Assembly: GCA_008711295.1 (NCBI GenBank)
Contig: VUYV01000191.1
Location: forward strand, 1,220,540-1,284,539
Length of the DNA: 64,000 nt
Origin: Anarhynchus alexandrinus
Taxonomy: Eukaryota > Chordata > Aves > Charadriiformes > Charadriidae
Reading direction: 5' to 3'
The notes under the pieces: model-generated
Told to the model about the DNA's origin: nothing
What the model saw: the letters and a program-made list of their open reading frames with translations, nothing else
Database searches by the model: none
Program-made: the position numbers and the translations under genes
Shown: one piece after another, positions 10,941 to 22,510 of the stretch
Position numbering within the stretch: the first letter of the stretch is position 1
How the letters are laid out: each line of letters begins with the position of its first letter

Positions 10941-13084
10941 AGAAGCTGAATTTCTGGACAGTGCCTTCAAGTTGCTTTCCGGAATTTTTAAGGTGATGAG
11001 AGTGGCTTTTCAAATTCATAAAGTAAGAGACTGTTCCTTATTAAAAGCAGCATTCTTGCAGTATTTACTTCTCAGATATTATCCTGTGTTTTTGCAGATA
11101 TTATTTGACATTCCTGATTGAAACTAAAAAATATTGCTTCTTATCTTGGTGTGTTGTACTTAATCTTGTTTCTTTAAATCATAACTCCGAGACCCTTCAC
11201 CCTGCATGTAATACACCAGTGGCAATTTTACACTGATCATAAAATAAATTCTGAGGGCAAGAACATGCATATGTATGAGGGAAAAACAAAATTATATATT
11301 AAACAAGCACTCGTAAGTGTTATGTTAATGCAGTCTATTCTAGTAAGTGTTGTCTGTAGAGAAGTAACCTGTACATCAGATGGAAATAAGTTCGGAGAGA
11401 AATAACTGAGAGCTATATCTAGTTGTGAAAGATCAGATTCATACACTGGAAAATTAAGAAGAACGAATGTGAACGCTCTATTTATGATCCGGGAAGACAT
11501 CTGTATTTCTTCTGTTTGTTTTTTACTGATGCGTTTACTTATCAGAAATATTGTTGGCCAAGCCTGAGCCTTAGAGGGTTGTAAGTTGGTATAAGCATAA
11601 CAACTTTATAGATATAGGCTCTTTCTTTAACAACACTAATTCCAGATGTCTTAAGAAGCGGATTTTCCACTTTTCTGAGTAGCTCTGTGCCGTTCCAGTT
11701 AGAATCAGCGGGTCCTCAGTTTTCCATAACACCTGAGCTGGGACAGGCAGGAACATTCCTGGTCGAGGGAGCCAAACTGGCTTTCCAAAAGGTGCAACTG
11801 CAACCAGTTTGTCTCGTCAACAAGTGTAGAGCCTTTATGGCTACAAAAGCACTGGGAATGAAACACAAAAGAGATTCAATGATGTCGCCAAAGAAAGCTG
11901 GAGACTCTTTAGGAGATTGAAGTGAAATGTGAGGCTTTTCTTCATCTGAGTGTTTAACATTTCAGTCATATACCTTCCACGATACACTGCACGCTAACCG
12001 GTGGGGAAAAGATAACGCAGCACAATATTGCATGAATCCTCATGTCCTGAATCCCTCTTACTGGTGAGAACAGGGGTTGGAACTACAGCTCGTGGGAGTC
12101 AATCCACTGGCGGGCTAAGGAATGTGTTGTATTGGTTTAAGAACTACACTCATTTAGGTCAAACTGATTTAAAAAAGAAGATATTTTAATGTCACGATGA
12201 AAATAATACAATTTTGGAAAAATGAAGTTTTTGTTTTTAGAAGCTGTGCGTCATTCTGACAGTAAATAATAGAAAAAGAAGTATTTGCATAGGAACTGGA
12301 GTTTAGTGAAAATTAAGGGAAAAGAAAATGAATTAAAAAATTATGATCAGAAGGTAGCACAATGCCTTGCAAGTAAGAAGCGTCCCTTCTAATTAAACCT
12401 AATTAAAACCTAAACACAAAAAGGACATTATGTTGTACAACAATGAAGTTTATTTACAGGCCTCAGTGATTGAACTATAATGTGCTGAAACTATGAAAGT
12501 GACTGGGAAGGCAAATTTCTACAATAATTAATGGAGTTTTACCAACCTGATGTTTTGTACACTTTTCTTCAATAGCGGATGAGTTCAAAAAAACTTTCTA
12601 GTGCTTAGATCATGGTTGTATAACTGTCTGGATGAGAAGCATTTGCAAACAATTCTTACTGCTTTGACCTTCATCTGTTTCGAGAGCGGCTGCCCACACA
12701 GAGCTGGGTGTTCCGGCTGGGTTATCTCTTCCGTATTAAAAAAGCAAAGCAAACTCAATTTCCTTAATTTCTTGATAGCAATTTCCAGGTGGTTTCTCTT
12801 TCTACCGCTGAAAATTAGCTTCAGCTGGCCTTGAGACACTTGTCTCATTGCTGAAAGCGTGTATTTCTCTTCTTCGCAGAGTGTGCAGGAGTCCTTAAAA
12901 CTCCTCTTCTCCTGTTTTCCTTCAGTCGTTGTTGGTCTCAGTATTAGGCATCTCCTACAACATCTGAGATATATTTATGAAGTGGTGGAACTGTTTCTGT
13001 ACCTCTGTCTAAAATTGGATTGCATGTGTGAGATATCATCAGAGAATGAGATATCGTATTTGATGTCTCAGACAGTTTTTGTAT
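10941..13084. other. No gene seen; AT-rich spacer
   Basis: No recognisable gene or repeat family. Frames on both strands overlap around 12585-12848 (minus 87 codons, plus 77 codons), a sign of chance openness and not of coding. The plus frame from 12859 runs into the CR1 fragment that follows. Confidence 0.35.
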
Positions 13085-13210
13085 CCAACCCTCCTGCTGT
13101 GGGCAGGGACATCTTTCATGAGATCAGATTGCTCAAAGCCCCATCCAACCTGGCCTTGATGGGACATCCACAGCTTCTCTGGGCAGCCCTTGACTTCCTC
13201 CTCAAAAATA
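13085..13210 (-). mobile_element. CR1 3' UTR fragment without its terminal tail
   Basis: The plus strand carries CCAACCCTCCTGCTGTGGGC, AGGGACATCTTTCATGAGAT, CAGATTGCTCAAAGCCCCAT and CCAACCTGGCCTTGA, then CATCCACAGCTTCTCTGGGC. This is the reverse complement of the CR1 segment just upstream of the tail, in the right order. The ATTCTATG tail and the TTCCAACC block expected below 13085 are missing, so the 3' tip was lost after insertion. An internal deletion also removed the ACACTTCCAGGG block. Confidence 0.85.
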
Positions 13211-13350
13211 TTGAATACTTGATGAAAGTTTTTAACTGAACTGAGAAATACAGAGGAAGAACGTGAGCGTAGCTATGCAATATCCCACGTGCCGTTCTCT
13301 CACCTTCCTTCGGACAAAGATAACTTCTGATCTGGAAGAGGAAGAGGAGT

Positions 13351-13366
13351 TGTGTGTGTGTGTGTG
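13351..13366. repeat. (TG)8 microsatellite
   Basis: Eight uninterrupted TG units following GAAGAGGAGT; a short, probably low-variability dinucleotide repeat. Confidence 0.9.
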
Positions 13367-14862
13367 CATCTGCACACTCATTCATATATTCCATGAGGGT
13401 CTCACCTGGGTGTTTTGAAGCCTGTTTTTTCAAGGTCTGGTTTGAGAAATAGGCAAAATGGGGCACACCCTTTTTCCTGAAGGACTGAAATGGGAGAGGT
13501 GTCAGTACCTTTTGCTAGTTTAGTGTGGTTTGAAACAGAAAAAGAAGGGGGAAAAAGGTTTTGTTTCTTTGCTTTTTGCAAGGAAAAGTCAGAACTGAGC
13601 ACATCTGAGATGGTGGGGGTTTTACATACTCATCCTCTGCTGTTTTTCTTGTCTAGCTAGTGCTTGCTGCTTTCCATCCAGCCGCCTTTAAGGATGAGAA
13701 TCTCCCTAATCAGGCTTATGCAAATGTATTTCATTAGTTTTGGGCAGCGGCTCCGTTACTTGTATTTTACATTGCAGTTCATAACTTGAAATTAATTTTA
13801 AAGTTTGTGGGAGATAACCTCAGGTATTATCACTGTGTATGTTAAAATCAGAAGGTGGATTGCTATTATTATTATGGTTTTTATTTTTTTATATCCCTCA
13901 TAGTAGCATTTGACTATTTTTGAAGAAATGGCTCAACAGACTGAGTTTTTAGAAACTTAGTGGAATCCAACCAACCAGGACTGTTTTTTTTTAAGGGTGG
14001 CCTTCAACAGATGTTTTTTCACCTCTTATCTACAGGTAGAACCTGATAGCAGGTATTAGACTGTCAGCACATCTCTAAATTTACTTTGATGCAAGCTGGC
14101 AGAAGCAATAGGTACTGCAAAACTAATCTTTCCAATAACATATGTCTCCTAGAAAGAGACAGGACTGTATGTATTAAAAATAGCTTGACTGAAGGAGAAA
14201 ATATATTGACTAGGATTTTCTTATCTGATATTTACTTTTATGTACTGGCAGCCTTCCTTCTTTCTCCCTTCTCTGGTCCCATGAGGAATAAGAAGAGACC
14301 TGTGCTCCTCGTAGATCTACTTCTATTTTTTATTTTTTATTTTTCATTTTTTTTATTAATAGTGTAAGTACTATCTTTTGAAAAGGGAAGGAGATCTTTG
14401 GGTTTGCTTTCCTCTTCCAGTTCTTTGGATCAAAAAGTGAGCCGTACCTACTTTTGAAACAATCACACTGCTTTCTGCATCGCTCTTAACTACTATCTAC
14501 CTCGGGAGTAATATGGTGAATATTTCTGTAGAACAAATATTTGAGTTTCTGCACATGTTACTTTTAATAAGCCTATAAAATACGTGGTTTAGCTTCCAGA
14601 TGCTGTCATATTTATTGATTTTTTTTCTCATTTATTAATAATATTTTTTTGAGATTATACTTTTGAATAGGAAAAACTTGCTTATGTATATGTAAAGGAG
14701 GAATTTCCTGGATCAGGGTTTTTATTTTAATACCAAATTTGGCTTGGCCAAAACCCAAATTATAAATAAAATATTAATTTAAATGTAGTTACGAAGACAC
14801 GTGAAATTTTGGATTATTAGGAGGACAGCACATTACTGTCTAGGAGTCATTGCTTCAGTTAC
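13367..14862. other. No gene seen; AT-rich spacer
   Basis: Bare DNA with short ATT and T runs (13865, 14320-14360, 14620-14650). The plus frame 14086-14367 ends in FFIFYFSFFLLIV, which is only the translation of a T-rich run and should not be read as a membrane segment. Confidence 0.4.
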
Positions 14863-15017
14863 ATCGTCGTGTTGTAGTAACCTAAATTGAATGTTTCATG
14901 ATACAAATACAGATTTTTCAGGTTTCCANTATTGTCGTGTTGTAGTAATCTAAATTGTAAGCAGGATGTTCTTGTATGAATGTTTCGTGATACAAATACA
15001 GATTTTTCAGGTTTCCA
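14863..15017. repeat. Imperfect direct duplication either side of a single N
   Basis: The left copy (14863-14928) and right copy (14930-15017) share TGTTGTAGTAA, CTAAATTG, and a block from AATGTTTC to AGGTTTCCA. The right copy has 21 extra bases (TAAGCAGG to TTGTATG) and a few substitutions. A lone N at 14929 separates them. Either this is a real tandem repeat whose middle is missing, or two versions of one locus were placed side by side by the assembler. Confidence 0.8.
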
Positions 15018-15473
15018 CACCACCCAGATGCTGGGACTGTCTGAATGTGAAGGCGTCTCTCTCCCTGACCGCACTCCCGGTACATCCAGGTTCCCTCTTG
15101 GCTGTCACAAACCTGGGGCTTGGCCATGGCAGGCAGAGGGCTCTCTGCCCTTCCCCTCCACCTCTCCCTGTGTTTCCTCAAAAGTTCATCAAGCCTGATT
15201 GATGGTATTTCTCTTACTCTGTCAGATGGCTCTCACCGGCCCTGGGTGATATAGCTGAGATTCCTCTGTCCGTCAAAGCAGAAAACATATTAAGTATGTA
15301 AAACTGGCACTTACTCCCGAAAAATTACTTCCAGAATTTCTTTAATTGCTTTTGTGCTTTCCCATCTATTATATGTGCTGTAAATGTTGTTGCTGGTGCA
15401 GTAGCTGCTGTTTCTGCTTTTTTGTCTCTGAAGGAATACAACGGAGGTAAACGGTGAGAGGCTACTCCAATTC

Positions 15474-15705
15474 TAGGGCATGTAGCGATAGGATGAGGGG
15501 GGATGGCTTCAAACTGGAAGAGGGCAGGTTTAGATTGAACATTAGGAAGAAGTTTTTCCCTTTGAGGGTGGTGAGGCACTGGCACAGGTTGCCCCGAGAG
15601 GTTGTTGAGNTGGTCTGGTGGGAGGTGTCCCTGCCTATGGCAGGGGGGTTGGAACTCGATGATCTTCAAGGTCCTTTCCAACCTAAACCATTCTATGATT
15701 CTATG
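15474..15705 (+). mobile_element. CR1 3' end, with an internal gap at one N
   Basis: It begins at AGGGCATGTAGCGATAGG in the CR1 3' UTR. It proceeds through GGCTTCAAACTGGAAGAGG and GAGGCACTGGCACAGG, and ends with GGAACTCGATGATCTTCAAG and ATTCTATGATTCTATG. Aligned with the copy at 53076-53887, the N at 15610 stands for about 52 bases (copy positions 53741-53792). The apparent frame across it is an untranslated LINE region, not a gene. Confidence 0.92.
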
Positions 15706-16539
15706 AATTCAATGACCGCATTAATGCAACTTCTAAAAATGCCTGCGAAGTAGCAAAATATCCTTCACCTATTTAGAGGTGAGCGCAAGAGAGATGAAGT
15801 GACTTGTCATAATATTTGAAGCGGGAAGGAAGTAAGCTCCTGTAATTTTTTTTTTCTGGTTTTGTTTGGTTGGGTTTTAAGCTCAGCCATCCCCATTTAT
15901 CCTGAGGAAATATTCCTGTTTTAAAGCAAGCGTCTGTCTGGCACAGACGCCCGCTGGTGTTTGAGACCTTTGCCAGGTAAAATTATAGAGATAAGATGGT
16001 TTCTCTGGTCGTGGTTTCTCCAAAGTAGATTGTTTCTCCAAACTAGAAACCAAACACAGACGTAATGTCGTCTCAGAGTTTAATACAAAATGTGAGTTTT
16101 TTCCTCTCTTCTCTTTGCACCACTATTTTAAAAGATAAGATAAAAATATGTAAGAGTGTTATTCATGCTTCAGAGTGAGTCTGGTTGAAAGTTGAGAATA
16201 AAACCCACCCTGCTTCTCAACTCTTAGCTCGTGAGTATAATTTTCTTAAAATATCACCTTTTAATTGCAATCAGTGAAAGTGTCAGTGTAAGTGATATTC
16301 CGGGCCTGTACATAACTCTGACCATGGCGGGTGACATACTTTCCATCTAACACAGGCAGCGCTTCGCTGCGATGTCCGAAGCATGGTGAGATTCTCCTGC
16401 CGTAGGGTATATACGCGGTATACGCAGCGGCTGCGCCCTTTGCCATCTGCTTAAACTCCTTGCCTACTTAGTGGAGGAAAGAACAGACCCTGAAAACTTG
16501 AGAGTTATCAGAGGAATGAATTCCATCCAAATTTAAATG
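15706..16539. other. Spacer with an 18-bp duplication
   Basis: No gene recognised. TGGTTTCTCCAAAGTAGA and TTGTTTCTCCAAACTAGA are adjacent at 16012-16047. A small CpG-containing patch lies at 16310-16440 (TATACGCGGTATACGCAGCGG). A 61-codon minus frame covers it but resembles nothing I know. Confidence 0.4.
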
Positions 16540-17680
16540 CTTTCCTTCTCTGATTTATGCTGAAACGAGGCACCGCCACAAAGCGGAGGTCGATGGAGGG
16601 AGCAGGAGATGCCAAGCTCTCGCCTCTCTCCGTTCAGAGGCCCAGACGGGAGTTGGGGTCGCTGCTTTTTCATAATAACCTAGCAGCTGGAGCAGAATAA
16701 CCTGGCGTGGAGACCTCAGCTCTGCCTGCTTCCTAGCCCGAAGCAGCCTGAATCCAAACTGCAGGGGAATGCCAAGGAGCGTTCTGGTTGAAAGCATTTC
16801 TGTCCTCTGGCAGGAAAGCAGATTTATGGGTGAGGAAGGGAACAAGCCATTTGGAACCCGATTCTCACCTAGCTCGGCTGGAAAGAGGACAAATATCTGT
16901 ACTGGCTTTGGAGGGGCCTGTTTGTGTGTGTGTAGCTGTTCAGTTTACTTCAGTGGTGGTGCAGTGCAAAATTTACCAGAAAGCTGTGTCTGAACCTCCA
17001 GTTTTACCCTTCTCTTAGCCAAGGGCTCACGAGCAGGGCTGGGCCCTGCCTGGACCTTGGGTGCCCCTTGGCCAACACGTCTTAGACAGCAGCTGCTCCA
17101 CCAGCGAGCGGCCACCAGCAGGGTCCCACCAGCCGCTGACCTCTCCCATGATGGAGAAATCCAAGGAGCTGATCCGGGACGCGCTGGCTGATGTTTATGA
17201 GAGGGTTTCAGGCTGAAGTTGGGCTCTCCTGACAGGCAGCACATGGTTGGCATTGCAGAGGATCAGCCTAAAATCACCTGGTAGTTCTTGAGGCTGATCT
17301 GACCTGCCCAGAATAACAGCCTGGCTTAAATCTTGGCCAGCAAGATACAGAACGTGAGGAGCCCTTTGCCATCCCTGTGTCTCAGCTGTGGGACCGGCAG
17401 CCTGGTTTCAGCCAGAATTGCTGTGATATCGTGGTCATCATCAGCCTGCTGCACGAGAACCCGTTCCAATGGTATCATCGGTCCTGGCAGCTCTGCGATA
17501 CTGGATGCAAAGCTCTGTCTGGGAGAGGAGTCCCAAGTTGGAGCTGAGGGACGTGGAGAAGCTTCAGCAGCTGCCCGGTGCTCATTCGCTGTGCCTCCAC
17601 TGTCTGCCGGGGGTGCCAGAAGGCACTAAATCACAATTTCCTGGAAATGGGGGGTGGAAGGAAGAGTAACTGTGGCTGGG
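16540..17680. other. GC-richer block of unknown nature
   Basis: GC content visibly rises above both flanks. Overlapping frames of 60-100 codons are open on both strands (plus 17333-17629, plus 17469-17669, minus 16945-17253, minus 16555-16845). None has a domain I recognise, and simultaneous openness on both strands follows from the lower density of stop codons in GC-rich DNA. It could be a decayed processed pseudogene, an old repeat or a noncoding transcript; the sequence alone does not decide. Confidence 0.3.
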
Positions 17681-18300
17681 AGGTCAGAAATTGTGTCCCA
17701 GATGGCTGGGAGGAAGAATAAAGACAACTGAAGAGTACGGGTTTGATCGCTGTGTCTGCAGCTTACGTGGGTTTTAGAAAATATGAGGTCTAGACAAAAG
17801 GATGGGGTCACTCACCCTGTCATGAAGATTTTATCTATGCAGACTCTCTTAGGAATAGCGTTTGGTGGTATACAGTACTGAGAAAGTTCAGGGTAGATAA
17901 GTCCCATATCTTCTGAACGCTGTGTTTTAGGATGAAGGTCAGTAATTATGCCAAAAACTACCGGGGCGCTGTTCACTTACACTTTGTGAATGAAGCAGAT
18001 TTTAGTGATTTGCACACCAGGGGTGGACAGGGATTTTTGTACCCAAAGGAATTCTCCGACATGGAACGGGTACCCGTGGGCAAGTCGTTTAGCTTGGATG
18101 TTATAACTTGCTTCCCTGAGAGAACAGTTATGAGATGAGGCTCACAACTTCAGTGAATATTTAGGATTTTATAAAATAATTTGAGTAATTGAGTTTGTAA
18201 CATTTTAGAGTGTATCAAATATATTTGCTGTTATTAAATGAAGGAAAAAAAACAAATACAGATTTAATAGCATGAAAGCACTTTTTAACAAAAAGGAGTT

Positions 18301-18369
18301 GCAGGGGGGTTGGAACTCGATGATCTTCAAGGTCCTTTCCAACCTAAACCATTTTATGATTCTATGATT
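18301..18369 (+). mobile_element. CR1 3' tip only, 69 bases
   Basis: GCAGGGGGGTTGGAACTCG leads into GATGATCTTCAAGGTCC and ends with a tail ATTTTATGATTCTATGATT. It matches the last bases of the 15474, 30725 and 53076 copies almost exactly, so it belongs to the same young subfamily and is an extreme 5' truncation. Confidence 0.92.
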
Positions 18370-21300
18370 CAGCTAGTTGAAAAATATCTATTTTGATACA
18401 TAGATTATATACCTCATTGTTTTGTTATCGTCTGTATTAAACTAATACCTTCCCTGCATGAATGCAGTTGGGAATCAGTCTCTTTGGCAATCTAGCAGAG
18501 ATAGATCATCATCTTCCTCACTAAGTTCTCCCTCATAACCCTGTAGTAGCAAAACTGAATACAAAAGTGAAGCGTGTTTATAAAATCACATAATGGAGTA
18601 AGGCAGATTTCTTGGGATTCTGGTGTCCTTTTTATAAGTCAGTTATTAAAAGCACTAGTTTGGGACACTCAAATGTTATTAATTTATGATATGGACGGTT
18701 TGTAGGCTGTGTCCTCGGAAAGCGAGTCCTCGAGTAAGCACAAAGCCCTGCTCACCTCGTCACTTCGGCTACGCTGAAAAATCTGGTTCTCCTGCTTCTC
18801 TCGCCCTCCGCTCCCTTCAGGAGGCTCTACAGTACGTAAAAGGAACACTTTTATGGGTATTTTTTGGCTCAATTGATGCGGCAATATATTATTAGCTTAG
18901 CGTAAGTCTCTCAAAATTTTATGAGGCTTCACCGAGCAGCTGAAGTGAGCATAGGTTTTATGTTCCGTACCTAACAGATCGTGCAAGTTTCTGTCATTAC
19001 CAGTTAGGATATGCTTGATCAAGTTCAGACAGTTCACAAATGATGGGGTGTTTTTTCTTCACTGTGTGATACATCTGAAAGTCAATAGATTATTAAGGGG
19101 ACTGGTTCTCAGTTGCGAAACGCAGAGTTATTACTGTTACCAAAGCTGGATCTAGTTAAAATAGTAGCAAAAAATTGTGTTTTCATAAATTCACTCACAT
19201 CTCAGCGGCTGTTTCATGTGCGTATCTGTGCGAGCCTCCCTGGTTGACTGGGATGCATCAATACACTCCCTTCCACGGAGCAATGATTAGTTTTTTATTT
19301 ATTTACGGGGATGAAATCCTATCCTCCCAGCAAATCTTTACATCACCAAAACCTGTGGTCATTTAAATGATATTTGGCAAAGGGATTTTCACGGTAACCG
19401 CATAAATTTCTGTCCTGTGTTTCCTTGTGAAAGAAAGTATTAGTGTGCAAAATAGTCATCTCCCCCATTCTTCTGTTCTGTAATTTCTCTTCCCTCTGTA
19501 AAAAGTTATCTGTTAGGATTAAGTCAGTCACTGAATGGAGAAAAAGTAACAGTTTTTAAAAGTGCAGTAATCCTCGTGTAAATATTTTATATGTATATGA
19601 AATACCGTTAACTAAATAGATGATAAATAAGAGAGAATGGTTTCTCTGGAAAATTTAACATATGGACAATGAATATGACTCTAACTGAATATTTTAGCAA
19701 TTCAAAATTTAGTCTTGCTAGATAATTTATAAACCCAATTCTGAAATAATGCCATGCAGGTGCTCTTTGCGGGACCACTACCGGCATAATTATGTAAAGA
19801 AGCAACGGAATGTGGCTGAAAACAGTTCGCAGTTTTCAGTTTCTCCGTGTTCTTTCACTCGGGATGAAAGCTTACTTTCTAACAAGAAATAAACCATGAA
19901 GCATATACCAACTATATTTTATTCTTGGTGAACAAATATTTTTAAGAGATACATAAGAAATTAAGAGAATAGAAAACTCTAACAAAGAGAAAGATAAAAT
20001 CTTACACCAAAACTATAAATACAGAGGTAAATATTGACATAAAGCTATAATTCTTTAATTACTCGAATCTTTTCCACGTAAACACTCAAGGGTAGGCAGT
20101 TGCAGTTATGTTTCTTTCAGTGAAAACAAATGGAGCAACATTTCTTTGGTCCTTTTTTTTTTTTTAAAAGTGTGTTTTGTATACAGCTGCTTCCCAGGAA
20201 GACTCAGTACATTTTAAAATAAAGTTATTTCACTTTTCTGAGAGTACGTGTGCTCCTGATAGCAATAAGCACGTGAAGCCATGAAGACAGCGGACTGTGT
20301 CTTTTTTTTCTTCCAGTCTCTCTCCGTTATGTGTTTCTGAAGTCGAAGTTCAGTTTTCCTATGAAAAGCACAGTAAAATCCCCGTGAGCAATTTGAGTCT
20401 ACCAAAGAAATGACTTTAAGTTACTGACTTTGAGTCTGGAGGAAGTCCATCTGCAGCCAAGAGCCACCATGCTTTATATCTGCGCTGTGGTTTCCATCTC
20501 CTTAAAGGCAACGAGATATGTTTTAAATAAACATACTCATCATCTTTCCTTTTATTTTCCTTTTTTTTTCACTTTTTCGTAGAACTCCCTTCCTCAAAAG
20601 AGGCAGCGCAGTATCACTGGGGCATGGAAAGGGGAACCTTAAACCTAGTAAGCCAGCTTAGAGTAGAGTTTTAAAGAGGGAAAATTACGCAAATAAAACA
20701 GGTCCTGATGTAATTGGTTTGTATTTCATGAAACTGTTTGTGATTCTTTAGTACCTTACGTTGGCATTAGGTTTTTGGGTGCCGGCTGACCAGGGGATAA
20801 ACTAACCCAGCCCAAGCCAGGCGAGCCGCGAGCTTTAGCAAACGACGCTTCCGAACACCCGTCCTGCTCTGTGGGACGCAGTTCATTCGCAGTGTTTGCT
20901 CTGTTCTAGAAGAAGAAATAGTTCTTTTTTTTAATAGAAATCGGGAAAGGGACATGTAGGGAATATTGGGTCATAAGCTGCTATTTGCATATTACGATCT
21001 TAATTATAGGTAAGCGCAACTTTCAAAAGTGATGTTAATTTCAATTATATGCTCCACTTGATCCACTTAAGACCCCATTACTTTGTTCACTCAGTTATCA
21101 CCATCATGAGGATAAAAGTAGGTTGTCCTTTAGCGAAGAAACAACTGTACTGGCCTGGTTTTGGGTGAGGCAATGCACGCGTCCAGGGGGAGACCCGCTG
21201 CCTCTTTTGTCTTGGCGGGTGTAACAGCAGCAGCGCTTTACTCTGTGATGGAAGTGGAAGTACTCAACTCTGCAACACAAATCACTGCTCAAGCAGTTGT

Positions 21301-22369
21301 CTCCCATTTCTTTTTACAGTAAAGCAGTGGTTTCCACTAGTTGTGCGTAGACTAAGCCATGACTTGCTCACAGTACAGGAGCCATACAAGAGAGAACGTT
21401 ATTTACTAAAAGCAAATTTTTCCTTGTCTCTTATTTTTATATGCCTATTATTAGTAAAATATATAAAAAAAACCAAACCAAACCAACAACCTCCCTATTT
21501 CTAATTTCCCTGAGGTTTAAATGCATAATATTACAATGTGAATGAATACATTTAGATAAGATTGACTGATGGTAGAATTATTATTTTTTTTCAGTCCAGA
21601 GCTAGTTTTATACTAAACTTCAGCATAAATGACCTTCCCAAATGTATTAAATATCTGAAGGACTGAAAACAGAATTAATTGTGTCTTGAATATCTGACTA
21701 CTTGCACGTCAATGGCAAATGTACCTAAGGCAAGTTTATTGTGAAAAAGGAAACCTTTACGCCCTTCAGCCAAGGTACCCTCCGCCACATGCATTTGCAT
21801 GAAGTAAAGCATCCCATGAGGCTTAGGAAACCTCCGAGGTAATAGTCTTAGTTGTCCTGGCCAATATATTATTTCTGAGTGAAATAGGAACAAGTAGTTG
21901 AGATCTCTTAGTGAAGAGTATGACCTCCCTTGTTTGCCTACATAATGAACTGGCAAGCCGTATTTAACTTTGTGAAGTACGTGGCAATGATGCAGGGAGC
22001 CCAATGTAAAAATGAATTCTATTTATTAAGATTATACATTTCCTGAGCCTTTTAATCAAGACTAAAAAATAAAACAACCTTAAAAATTAATTCATAAGTT
22101 TAGTGTTATTTTTCTTTACCAAAATTTTAGCAAATAACGTTTTGTTGTAATAAATTATCGTTTTAAGACGAGCACATTTACAATTTTACACATAACTGAT
22201 AATCTCATCTCCCAGATAAGCAGTTAAATAGATAGCTTTTTATTAATAGCACAATGATACAACCAAATGATGGGCAATTTCTATTATCTTTACAAATAGA
22301 TAAGCAGTATATAGATGTGAAAGAAGCATTGATGTGGAAAATGTTAAAATAACAAATCTTATTAGAAGA
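18370..22369. other. No gene seen; AT-rich spacer with one CpG pocket
   Basis: No recognisable gene or mobile element. A compact CpG pocket lies at about 20817-20900 (9 CpG in roughly 80 bases: AGCCGCGAG, AACGACGCTTCCG, GGACGCAG, TTCGCAG), inside a 62-codon minus frame rich in Arg and Leu (20767-20955). A (AAACC)-like run occurs near 21469-21489. Confidence 0.35.
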
Positions 22370-22510
22370 AAGAATTTAGAAATAACTTGTCAGGAGGTTA
22401 ATGACCTCAATTAAATTTTATGTGAAATTATAATTGGCGTTTTTAATAAAGGAATGCTATTGCAAATTGCATATTTGATATAATATTACAGGACATCTTA
22501 TTTCCTCTGG
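22370..22510. promoter_or_regulatory. Candidate conserved noncoding element with IR1 motif
   Basis: AT-rich block with several factor-like motifs. At 22395-22407 AGGTTA-A-TGACCT forms an inverted repeat of nuclear-receptor half-sites spaced by one base (one mismatch to AGGTCA), inside the 15-base near-palindrome GAGGTTAATGACCTC. This is followed by CAATTAAAT and TATAATTGGCG and by TTGCAAATTGCAT, which resembles POU/octamer sites. Conservation cannot be seen from a single sequence, so this is only a candidate. Confidence 0.25.

Noticed and set aside
12859..13239. 126-codon plus-strand frame
   Set aside because: Its second half is reverse-complement CR1 3' UTR, so the frame is accidental.
17932..18138. 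68-codon plus frame with an ordinary-looking composition
   Set aside because: No homology recognised, no acceptor or donor at suitable positions, and short enough for chance.
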